Below, in pieces: positions 17,656 to 24,981 of a DNA stretch of 64,000 bases. The stretch is taken from contig NZ_CP036349.1 of the NCBI RefSeq assembly GCF_007753265.1, forward strand, positions 2,389,363-2,453,362, in the 5' to 3' direction. This DNA comes from Botrimarina mediterranea. Lineage in GTDB: Bacteria > Planctomycetota > Planctomycetia > Pirellulales > Lacipirellulaceae. A model generated the notes under the pieces. That model was not told the DNA's origin. It made no database searches and was given only the letters and a program-made list of their open reading frames with translations. Each line of letters starts with the position of its first letter. The stretch's first letter is position 1. The position numbers and the translations under genes are program-made.

Positions 17656-19565
17656 TTGGTCGCCTCCTCTTCAGTCGAATTTGAATCCAGCTTGGCAAGA
17701 TACTTCGCAGGTTCAGCCAATAGCCGCTCGCGGCAACCCTCGCAGCAGATAAAGACGGGCCTTCCTTCGACCATGACTTTGATTGGTGTTCCCATCGATC
17801 CGAGTTTCATGTCGGCGACCGGACATAGTGCTTGTCGTTTAGCCAATCTGGCGTCGTCGGGGGATAGTTCGGCTGAAGCGTTGCTGTCTTCCTCGACAGG
17901 GCTAACAAACCCGATCTGCGGGGTAGTCACTGAGTCACCGGCTATCAACATCGGCGCGCCGATTGGAGGCATGTCTAGTTCGTCAAGTTCAAATTCGATA
18001 ACTGACTCCGCCTTGGTGGGGTCGATGAGCGAAGAATTCCCAGCCAATTGCATTTGCGAGTCGATCAGGAAGTTGCCCGAAACGGCTACTTGATCACCTT
18101 CAGATAAACCGTCGAGCACGACGATTTGATCCCCACTCCGGGGGCCGAGGACCACCTTGCGTATCTCGAACCGCCCCGGTTCGGTCTCGACGTAGAGCAC
18201 TGCGTTATCGCCCGCGACTAGGACCGCGCTGCGCGGCACGACCATCACGCTGCCAGCAGCGTCTGGCTGATCGGTGAATCCAAACCGGGAAGCTGGCACA
18301 AGGTCGACTCCGCACACGCGACACTTGCCGGGCGAGTCTTCCACTACATGGGGGTGCCTGGGACTGATCCATTTGTTGGCTAGCTGTGGGTCATAGATGA
18401 GTCCTGAATCTGGTCCTGATCCAATTGGTGTATCGATAGTCGCTTTCGCAAAGTCGCCCACTCGCAGCATTGCGTCCTCGTTGGGAATAACGACCCGGAC
18501 GCCTACGGTCCGTGTGTCCGTATTTACTACGGGGTCGATAAACGCGACACGTCCGGTGAAGGTACGACCCGGAAGCGATTGCACCTCCGCTTTGACTTGC
18601 TGCCCGTATCGCATAGAGGAGGCGTCTTCCGGGAACAACTCCAGCATTAGCCAGACCGTCGACAGGTCAGCCAATTCATAAATCGCTTGGCCCTCTTTGA
18701 CGTATTGTCCCTCGGTCGCGTACTTCTTGATGACCGTTCCGCTGATTGGAGCACAGAGATGCAAGCGACTGTTCGCCTCGCCAGCCGCTTCAAGCTGCTG
18801 AATTTGCTCCTCGGTCATTCCCAGTTCGATCAATCTTTGCCGAGAGCTTTGGTACATGTCGCGGTTAGCGTCGTGGACCCGCGTAAGCGTCGCGTCGCGG
18901 CTGTTCTCTCGCGACCTTATTGCCAGCAACAACTCAACTTGCGCCGAGTAAAGTCGAGGTGAGTAGACCAGGGCTAGGTGGTCACCTTTTTCCACAACGA
19001 CCCCGGTAAAATCCGCGTACAAGCGATCAAGGCGTCCGTCGACGTAGGCGGAAATTGTCTTGAGCGATCCTTCGTCGTAGTTCAACTCACCCACAGCACG
19101 GATCACACGTGTGAGCGGAATCGATTTGGCGGACGCGGTCTGGATATTGGCCACCCTTCGACCAGCCGAGTCGATTTGTACCGACTTCCCATCTGACGGA
19201 CCGCCACCCGAAGCGGCTGGCACGAGTTCCATCTCACAGACCGGGCACCTTCCCGGACCAACCTGTGGTGGCGTACATAGCATCGGACAAATGTAGGTGC
19301 GCGTGTCGGCGCCACCACTCGTGGCGAGATTATTGTTTCCACCGCCATCACCAGCCGTGATCCAGCCAAGTCGCTGGGCGACGCCTAAGGAGGCGATAAG
19401 CGCTGCGCCTGTCGCCACCAGCAGCAATGGCCCGGCGATCAGCTGTACCCACCAGCCACGCGAAGCACGCTTCTCGATCGTCGATTCGGGCGTGTCGACT
19501 GCTTCTTTCACAGGCGGCTCTTTTGGCTTGGGAGCTTCGTCCGACAGGTTCTTCTTGTCATTCAT
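17652..19565 (-). CDS. cusB: CusB-type adaptor with HMBDs and a C-terminal YHS/TRASH-like module
   Basis: 637 aa. Anchor helix about 40-65; HMBD 1 at 91-117 in a variant form (CPMLCTPPQVGPGRCPVCEM); HlyD core; HMBD 2 near 395-420 (HPHVVEDSPGKCRVCGVDL); then an acidic linker and a C-terminal module LCPVADMKLGSMG ... VFICCEGCRERL identical in plan to the stand-alone secreted proteins at 7874, 8479 and 13209. This ties those proteins to RND metal efflux. Coupled to the following cusA by ATGA overlap. Probably hands Cu to the pump in the periplasm. Confidence 0.95.
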   Translation of the reverse strand: MNDKKNLSDEAPKPKEPPVKEAVDTPESTIEKRASRGWWVQLIAGPLLLVATGAALIASLGVAQRLGWITAGDGGGNNNLATSGGADTRTYICPMLCTPPQVGPGRCPVCEMELVPAASGGGPSDGKSVQIDSAGRRVANIQTASAKSIPLTRVIRAVGELNYDEGSLKTISAYVDGRLDRLYADFTGVVVEKGDHLALVYSPRLYSAQVELLLAIRSRENSRDATLTRVHDANRDMYQSSRQRLIELGMTEEQIQQLEAAGEANSRLHLCAPISGTVIKKYATEGQYVKEGQAIYELADLSTVWLMLELFPEDASSMRYGQQVKAEVQSLPGRTFTGRVAFIDPVVNTDTRTVGVRVVIPNEDAMLRVGDFAKATIDTPIGSGPDSGLIYDPQLANKWISPRHPHVVEDSPGKCRVCGVDLVPASRFGFTDQPDAAGSVMVVPRSAVLVAGDNAVLYVETEPGRFEIRKVVLGPRSGDQIVVLDGLSEGDQVAVSGNFLIDSQMQLAGNSSLIDPTKAESVIEFELDELDMPPIGAPMLIAGDSVTTPQIGFVSPVEEDSNASAELSPDDARLAKRQALCPVADMKLGSMGTPIKVMVEGRPVFICCEGCRERLLAEPAKYLAKLDSNSTEEEATK

Positions 19566-19650
19566 AATGCGTCTCTCTTATCGTTCAGTCGACGCTCCTC
19601 AAGCGGCAGGGGCTTTCACGCCTGCCGCTGATTGCAGGCAACGTCGGTAT

Positions 19651-19791
19651 CTAACCACAATGTGAACAGCCACCGCTTGATGCTGGCGCAGAGTATCCCG
19701 ATGGTGCGGGGCGGCTGCCAGGTGTGGAACGACATCCAACCGCGGACAAACAAACAACCAGGGCAAGCAAGCAGAGAATCTTTGTGTACAT
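19651..19791 (-). CDS. 46-aa Cys-tailed lipoprotein
   Basis: ATG at 19791 preceded by GAGG at proper spacing. Signal MYTKILCLLALVVCLSAVGC has a perfect lipobox (SAVGC); the mature peptide is only about 27 residues, Ser/Pro/Gly-rich, ending SSGGCSHCG. The CxxC at the very C-terminus looks like a metal site. It lies 85 bp ahead of the CusB gene on the same strand and may be the first gene of that operon. Too short for most gene callers. Confidence 0.7.
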   Translation of the reverse strand: MYTKILCLLALVVCLSAVGCRSTPGSRPAPSGYSAPASSGGCSHCG

Positions 19792-20083
19792 GGTCTACCT
19801 CGATTCCTTTCGAGTCATTGTAAATTCCGATTGTGCATGCCTGGCGACCATCGCCAGGTACGCTTGGGGACTCTCATTCGCGTTGGCGACGCCCACTGAC
19901 AGCACACAATCCATGCTGATGGAAAACACCTGAGCACGCGAAGAAGCCACTCTGCTCTTTGATGCAGCGAAGGGCAGGATTCTTCTCGCAACGAAACTGG
20001 TGCGAAAGAGAGCGGCGAAGACGCACGGCTGCTAGCGGATTACGACGCTAATGAGAGCGCGCACAGGTGCCGTGGAGAGTGGT

Positions 20084-20659
20084 TCAGAGCGTGAACCGAC
20101 ATAGAGAAACGCAACGATCCACGGCGGGCAGAGAGGCTGCCAAGGCCAAGAAATCAAAGCGGCATCGTTCAGGTAGCGAGAGTGCCACACCGTTAGGTGC
20201 TGAAGGCATGGTCAACGCCAACAACACTCTCTCAGTCGGTGTGTCCTCTGCAGGCGGAGTTGACGGTTGCGACGGCGAGTCACTTTGGCCGCACTGGCAA
20301 TTATCGCCGCAGGAGCAGCCATTGTTGCTAGTCTCCTCGGAGCCGCCGGAGCAGCATGAACGCCCATGGCAGCAGGACGCGCCTGAGCACTTGGGCAAAG
20401 CGGTAGAGCAACAACTTGCTTTGGGTTGGCAGCACGAACTGTCTTTCCCACAACGACACAGTTCCGCGCCGGTGCAAGGACACGCGCCTGTAGTAGGCTT
20501 TCCACAGCATCGCGCGGGACCGCCGGAATGGGTAGCGTTAGAAGCTTGCGTGGAACTGTTCGTACATCCACATGCCGATGTCTGAACCCCTTGCAGCGGC
20601 ATCGCAATGGCTGCGAGCCAAACAAGGGTTCGGGCGGCGATGTGATGTACAAAACGCAT
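20084..20659 (-). CDS. Secreted metallothionein-like Cys-rich protein
   Basis: 191 aa. Signal peptide about 1-28 (TLVWLAAIAMPLQGVQTSA). Residues 30-123 hold 21 cysteines in CC and CxC pairs (ACGC, ARCCG, ACPC, LCRC, SCCQ, SCCS, SCCH, SCCS, GCSC, CQC), a density typical of metallothioneins though not of a named family. The C-terminal 65 residues are Cys-poor and not recognised. Exported metallothionein-like proteins are uncommon; a periplasmic or surface Cu(I) sponge is the likely role (inference from Cys spacing and neighbours). Stands alone, with 292 bp to the lipoprotein gene downstream. Confidence 0.75.
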   Translation of the reverse strand: MRFVHHIAARTLVWLAAIAMPLQGVQTSACGCTNSSTQASNATHSGGPARCCGKPTTGACPCTGAELCRCGKDSSCCQPKASCCSTALPKCSGASCCHGRSCCSGGSEETSNNGCSCGDNCQCGQSDSPSQPSTPPAEDTPTERVLLALTMPSAPNGVALSLPERCRFDFLALAASLPAVDRCVSLCRFTL

Positions 20660-20982
20660 GATAAGTGCTGTTCAGAGCGGACTAGGCTCTGATTACGTGA
20701 AGTCTATTGTCTTAAATATCGGTCCGATACGGATTTCGTCTGTAAGCCAATTCCCTGGGCTCAATGCGACGAGCGAAGTTTCACGGGGACTTCCATTCGT
20801 GAAGAGTCCTAGACTTTCGGATTGCCGTCAACCGCTATCTAGATCCTAACATTCAATAATAGCAGCAGTGAGGTAAGTGGGGAAACATAGGGGGAGCGGC
20901 TCGAAGGCAGGATTCTGCACAAACTGTGCGGCAAGCCGCTTCTCTGCCGATTGAGTCGTGGATTAACGGCGTGCGCCTTCAC
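20660..20982. other. Intergenic stretch with a weak hairpin
   Basis: No supported gene. Arms AGCGGCT (20895-20901) and AGCCGCT (20934-20940) flank a nested GCACA-TGTGC; this lies after the csoR stop on the - strand but has no U-tract, so a terminator role is uncertain. Confidence 0.4.
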
Positions 20983-21270
20983 TTATTCGCTTACCCGACT
21001 GTATTTTCGGAAGATCTTAATCAGTTCTTCCAGCTTCTCATCTCGCTGCTTGGCATTGCCACTTTCCAGCGCGCCTGCCACGCAGGACTTGATGTGGCTT
21101 TCAAGAATCTTTTGGCCCACTTTACCAAGGGCCCCGCTCGCAGCGGCGATCTGGGTGAGGATCTCTACGCAGTAGGCGTCCTCGTCCATCATCCGCTGGA
21201 CGGCCGCTACCTGACCCGCGATTCTGCGCAGACGATTGCCGAGCTTCGTTTTTTCTTCGTCGGACAGCAT
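20983..21270 (-). CDS. csoR: CsoR-family copper-sensing repressor
   Basis: 95 aa from the ATG at 21270; the longer frame upstream is a shadow of the Csp gene. All-helical DUF156 fold with NRLRRIAGQVAAVQRMM, then the metal ligands Cys34 (DAYC), His59 and Cys63 (SHIKSC), the C-H-C triad of Cu(I)-sensing CsoR. Apo-CsoR binds operators with GGGG/CCCC palindromes and lets go on Cu(I) binding. Matching palindromes precede three transcription units here. It follows csp on the same strand and is probably autoregulated through the box ahead of csp. Confidence 0.95.
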   Translation of the reverse strand: MLSDEEKTKLGNRLRRIAGQVAAVQRMMDEDAYCVEILTQIAAASGALGKVGQKILESHIKSCVAGALESGNAKQRDEKLEELIKIFRKYSRVSE

Positions 21271-21291
21271 AGATGGTTCACCGACGCGTAA

Positions 21292-21334
21292 GCCGGTAAA
21301 GATGGGGCATTGGCTTATACCCCATCTTACCGGC
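21292..21334. promoter_or_regulatory. Inverted repeat between csp and csoR
   Basis: Arms GCCGGTAAAGATGGGG and CCCCATCTTACCGGC pair over 15 bp with one extra A. It is intercistronic, 22 bp ahead of csoR. The right arm includes TATACCCCAT, a half of the CsoR-type box. Could be an mRNA hairpin tuning csp:csoR ratio, a terminator lacking a U-tract, or a degenerate operator. Confidence 0.5.
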
Positions 21335-21389
21335 CCTCGTCTGACTGGGCTACTAGTCGCACTGGCATGCTGCAAATCAGCCTGTTTGC

Positions 21390-21713
21390 CTAAGCTGCAA
21401 CCGATTGGCCCGCTTCGGCGCAACGGCGGCAAGCCTCCGCACACTTCTGGCAGTGGTCGTGATCGTGGGCGGCGCATTCCTCGGCGCACCACTGGCAAAC
21501 CTCGGCACAAAGGCGGCAGTAATCGCTCGCGAATTTCGCGTCGATGGTCATCGCATGGACGCAGAGCGTGCAGATCGCAGCGCACTCCAAGCAGCACCTG
21601 GGGCAGGCATTCTTGCTCTCTTTGCCGAGCATCGCGACGACATTCGCCAAACAAGTGGTCGCACACTCTTGGCACGCTTCGACACACTTCGAGTAGGAAG
21701 GATTGGATGCCAT
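21390..21713 (-). CDS. Four-helix-bundle copper-storage protein (Csp/DUF326)
   Basis: 107 aa from the ATG at 21713, preceded by GGAG. The sequence has helices carrying CxxxC pairs: KCVEACQECATTCLA, CPRCCLECAAICTLCVHAM, YCRLCAEVCQWCAEECAAH and HCQKCAEACRRCAEA. That is the Csp signature in which Cys line the core of a four-helix bundle and bind many Cu(I) ions. No Tat or Sec signal, so it matches the cytosolic Csp3 type. Co-transcribed with csoR; a CsoR-like box is 66 bp upstream. Confidence 0.93.
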   Translation of the reverse strand: MASNPSYSKCVEACQECATTCLANVVAMLGKESKNACPRCCLECAAICTLCVHAMTIDAKFASDYCRLCAEVCQWCAEECAAHDHDHCQKCAEACRRCAEAGQSVAA

Positions 21714-21778
21714 GGGAGTCTCCGGTGTGAGGGAAAGGGAAGTACAGAACCGATGTCTGAACTCATCCTGCAAATCTT

Positions 21779-21795
21779 ATACCCCAATGGGGTAT
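21779..21795. promoter_or_regulatory. CsoR-type operator ahead of csp-csoR
   Basis: Perfect palindrome ATACCCCAATGGGGTAT. Matches boxes at 24868 and 27383 and the A/T-flanked G-tract palindromes known for CsoR-family repressors. 66 bp upstream of the csp start. Confidence 0.8.
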
Positions 21796-21823
21796 CCTCA
21801 CTCTTGGTTTACATCTGTGTGGA

Positions 21824-23353
21824 CTACATCATCCCTTTCATCATCACCGGCGCAGCCTCGTAGCGGCCGGGCGTCCCGAATCGGCGGACGATTTCGGCGA
21901 ACACGGCCCCCTTCTCCACCTCGTCGTCGCTCTCCATCACAATCTGGTAAAGGTCTTCCGGCAGCACGCGGAGCACCGTCATCAGGCCCATGACCGCCAT
22001 CGGCCACATGGACCGCATCCCCTGCACTTCGCGGCGGTTCCAAATCGTCCGCATGAACTCGTCGGACATGCTCATCCCCTGCATCTTTTGGGGATAGCCG
22101 GGGGTTCGGAAACCGGGGTCTTCCTTCGTCAGAGCAACCGACGGATGAACGTCCAGGTTGGCCATGTAGCGATCAACCGTAGTGTCGCGGACTCGCGGAC
22201 CGACCTGTCGGGTCATGTGGTTCATCATGTGATGGACCATGTGGCAATGGAACATCCAGTCGCCCGGATTGTTGGCGACGAATTCAAAGTCCGTTGCCTG
22301 AGCGATTCCGATCAGTTCGGTGTTTCGCGGCACCCAAGCGCTCTTAGGAATGCGTGCCCCTTCATGGCCGGTGATCCAGAACGTGTGACCGTGCAAGTGG
22401 ATCGGGTGGTGCTGCATCGGCGCAAAGTTCATGATGCGGATGCGGACCCGCTCACCGTGCTTGCACACTAGCGGCGTTGTATACGGACCGCTACGTCCAT
22501 TGATGGTGTGCCAATTCCAATCCATCTTCCACGAGTCGGCGATTGTCTGCGAAGGCTCGATGAAGAAGTTCTGGAAGATCAGCCCAAAGTCGCGATCAAC
22601 AGGCGGTTCGAAAGCTTTCTTGGGGTGGATAATAAACCAACCTACGGCGCCGTTCGCCTCCTGCATCGGCACGTGCGAGTGGTAGAAGTACGTGCCTTCT
22701 TCGTGGACATCGAACTCGTAGACGAAAGTCCCACCTGGTTCGATGTAGTTTTGAGTCAGCTCCGAAGCCCCGTCCCACTGAACGGGAAGTTCCAGCCCGT
22801 GCCAATGGACGGTGGTCGGTTCGGGCAGCTCGTTGGTGACCACGATCCTCACACGGTCGCCTTGCGTGACCTCGATTGTCGGCCCGGGCATGCTGCCGTT
22901 GTAGCCGTAGACGTTCATTTTGTACCCAGGCAGAAACTCGCGCTCGACCGCCATCGGGACGAGGTGAAACTCCTTGACCCCGTCAACCATCTTCCACGGC
23001 AGCTTTTCCAGGTCCGGAGCTACAAAGGGAACCGACTCGGCCTCCGCACTGCGGAAACCGGGCATTAGCTTTCCGAGGTAATAGTCCGAGTCGGGACTGT
23101 TCCCACGACTGGGCTTGTAGCGAGAGTAGCCGTCGAATGAGTCGCGATCGCCCGAGGGACGTTCGGCTTTTGCGTCGCCAATCGGCTTGGGCAAGCCTCC
23201 CTCGTGCTTCATGCCCGGCATCGCCACCATCTCTTGAGCATCCGCTTGACTTCCCGCAAGTCCGCTCAGCAGCGAACCGCCAGCGACCATCGCGGAAGTC
23301 TTGAGGAACTGCCGACGCGGATTTTGATCGTGATTGTTGGAAGACGTGCTCAT
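21824..23353 (-). CDS. Multicopper oxidase (CopA/CueO type), Tat-exported
   Basis: 509 aa. Twin-arginine signal NPRRQFLKTSAMVAGG. Cupredoxin copper sites: HWHG (His183, 185), YHSH (His225, 227), HPIHLHGH (His316, 319, 321), and HCHMVHHM with Cys370 of the T1 centre between His369 and His371. Met-rich segments (MVAMPGMKH; KMQGMSMSDEFM) resemble Cu(I)-capture loops. Oxidises Cu(I) to less toxic Cu(II) in the periplasm. Follows a TolC-family gene by 27 bp in one operon under a CsoR-type box. Confidence 0.95.
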   Translation of the reverse strand: MSTSSNNHDQNPRRQFLKTSAMVAGGSLLSGLAGSQADAQEMVAMPGMKHEGGLPKPIGDAKAERPSGDRDSFDGYSRYKPSRGNSPDSDYYLGKLMPGFRSAEAESVPFVAPDLEKLPWKMVDGVKEFHLVPMAVEREFLPGYKMNVYGYNGSMPGPTIEVTQGDRVRIVVTNELPEPTTVHWHGLELPVQWDGASELTQNYIEPGGTFVYEFDVHEEGTYFYHSHVPMQEANGAVGWFIIHPKKAFEPPVDRDFGLIFQNFFIEPSQTIADSWKMDWNWHTINGRSGPYTTPLVCKHGERVRIRIMNFAPMQHHPIHLHGHTFWITGHEGARIPKSAWVPRNTELIGIAQATDFEFVANNPGDWMFHCHMVHHMMNHMTRQVGPRVRDTTVDRYMANLDVHPSVALTKEDPGFRTPGYPQKMQGMSMSDEFMRTIWNRREVQGMRSMWPMAVMGLMTVLRVLPEDLYQIVMESDDEVEKGAVFAEIVRRFGTPGRYEAAPVMMKGMM

Positions 23354-23380
23354 GGTGATTCCTCATTTGAAACGACGTGA

Positions 23381-24811
23381 CTAGCGCGGCTTCGGCACCG
23401 AATCGATATGGCCGGGCGGAGTGATTCCTTGCGCGGCCATCAAGCCGTCGTGAAGCAGATAGCCGTAAATCAGCACTTCCTGGGTACGGGCGTGTAGCAG
23501 ATTATCGACCTGGGTCAATCGGCCGTCAAAGTAGTCGTGCTGCGCCATTAGCACGTCGGGCCAATCGACACGGTTTTCCTTGTAGCTTTGCAGCAGCTCG
23601 GCGTAAGCCGCTTTCAGCTCGGGGAGGATGAGGCTTTCGTACTCCGCGGCGTGCTGCAAGCCGGTTAGGTATTGCTGGTAGGTCATAGCGAGGCGATTGC
23701 GAAGGTCGAGTTCAACACGTTCGATCTCCCGTCGCTGACGCATGTAATCGGCCTGTGCCTGGCGAATCGTCCCCTGGTTGCGGTCGTAGAAGGGAATTTC
23801 GAGCGACACGCCCGCCACGGCCACGGTCTCCTTGGCATCAAAGTTGTAGCCCGTACCGCCACGCACCACGACATCGGGAACCCACTGGACACGTTCACGC
23901 TGGACGGTGGCCTGATCGACTGCCAATTTAGCCCGTGCGGCGGCCAGCTCGGGGCTCTCGGCCACCAAGCGAGCCAACGCCTCGTCGAACGAAAGTGGCG
24001 GACACTGCGGGAGCAACTCACCTGACAGGACGCCAACCTCGATCGGTGTTCCCACTAGCGACGCCAGCCGGCGAAACGATTCGTTGTAAGTGTTTTCAGC
24101 ACTTAGCAAGTCGAGCCGAGCGCGTTGCAGCATGACGTTTGCACGACGCACTTCGGGTCGCCGCGCTTGGCCCATGTTGTACGACTCTTGGGCGGTCACT
24201 GCTCCGTCCTCGGCGGTTCTTACCAGCTCACGACGGATGGCGAGCGTCTCACTTGCCGCCAAGGCGTTGTAGAAATGAATCCGCACGTCGTTGCAGACCC
24301 GGAACTGCTGGACCATCGCCAGATGCTCCGAAACGTGAGCCCTTCGCAGGTACTTCTCGCGACTCAGGCGGAGCTTGCCTGCCGTCACGAACCGTTGCTG
24401 GAGAACGCCCCCTTGAAACTCACCCGGCGAATCCTTGTCTCCCGCGACATCGAGAAAAATCTGTTCGCCTTCGTAAGAGAAAACTGGGTTTGGGTAGAGG
24501 CCTGCTTGCAACGCTTTGCCCAATTCGGAAGAGATGTGCAGTCTTGCCTGCACGAGCGTGGGGTTGTTGTTCGCTGCAAGGGTAAGCAGGTCGTCGAGTT
24601 GATAGGTAACCGAGGCCGTGGATAACGCGGAGCGGTCCAGCGCGGCCATTTCGTCGAGCGACGAAGGGATTCGTGGCGGAGACGTATACTCGTCACCCGC
24701 TCTGGCGGGAATCATCGCCGCAGGCGGACGCAGCATTTCTTGGCCCAAGACACTCCCCGGGAGTGCTAGCAGTAGCGCCGCAGTGATCGACTTTGTGAGT
24801 GTCTGGAGCAT
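23381..24811 (-). CDS. TolC-family outer-membrane protein
   Basis: 476 aa from the ATG at 24811, because this opens a signal peptide (SITAALLLALPGSVLGQ) and because the 24907 start would place the CsoR box inside the coding region. Two outer-membrane efflux repeats; motifs NPTLVQARLHISSELGKALQ and NPVFSYEGEQIF are typical of CusC/CzcC proteins. First gene of the operon with the multicopper oxidase. It may act as CopB-like Cu outer-membrane factor or serve the CusBA pumps. Confidence 0.9.
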   Translation of the reverse strand: MLQTLTKSITAALLLALPGSVLGQEMLRPPAAMIPARAGDEYTSPPRIPSSLDEMAALDRSALSTASVTYQLDDLLTLAANNNPTLVQARLHISSELGKALQAGLYPNPVFSYEGEQIFLDVAGDKDSPGEFQGGVLQQRFVTAGKLRLSREKYLRRAHVSEHLAMVQQFRVCNDVRIHFYNALAASETLAIRRELVRTAEDGAVTAQESYNMGQARRPEVRRANVMLQRARLDLLSAENTYNESFRRLASLVGTPIEVGVLSGELLPQCPPLSFDEALARLVAESPELAAARAKLAVDQATVQRERVQWVPDVVVRGGTGYNFDAKETVAVAGVSLEIPFYDRNQGTIRQAQADYMRQRREIERVELDLRNRLAMTYQQYLTGLQHAAEYESLILPELKAAYAELLQSYKENRVDWPDVLMAQHDYFDGRLTQVDNLLHARTQEVLIYGYLLHDGLMAAQGITPPGHIDSVPKPR

Positions 24812-24867
24812 CGATTGGCCCGCCTGCTGTTCCGTTGTCGATAGTCGTCTATTCTGATATCGGCCGA

Positions 24868-24884
24868 ATACCCCAGTGGGGTAC
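24868..24884. promoter_or_regulatory. CsoR-type operator ahead of tolC-MCO
   Basis: ATACCCCAGTGGGGTAC, one mismatch from a perfect palindrome, 57 bp upstream of the channel gene start. Confidence 0.78.
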
Positions 24885-24981
24885 AGCCGCCTGTTCCGGG
24901 TAGGCAAATCATTCGGGCCGATGATGTCAAACCTTGCGGGTTAGGTAGCCATCACCGGACTCCGGTAGGAGCGCCAGCACT

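Noticed and set aside
19792-20083. Open - strand frame upstream of the 46-aa lipoprotein
   Set aside because: Ends 3 bp before the lipoprotein start, but has no ribosome binding site, and no recognisable residues; could not be supported.
21271-21687. N-terminal extension of csoR
   Set aside because: Arg-rich frame opposite in register to the Csp gene; CsoR proteins start at the MLSDEEK region.
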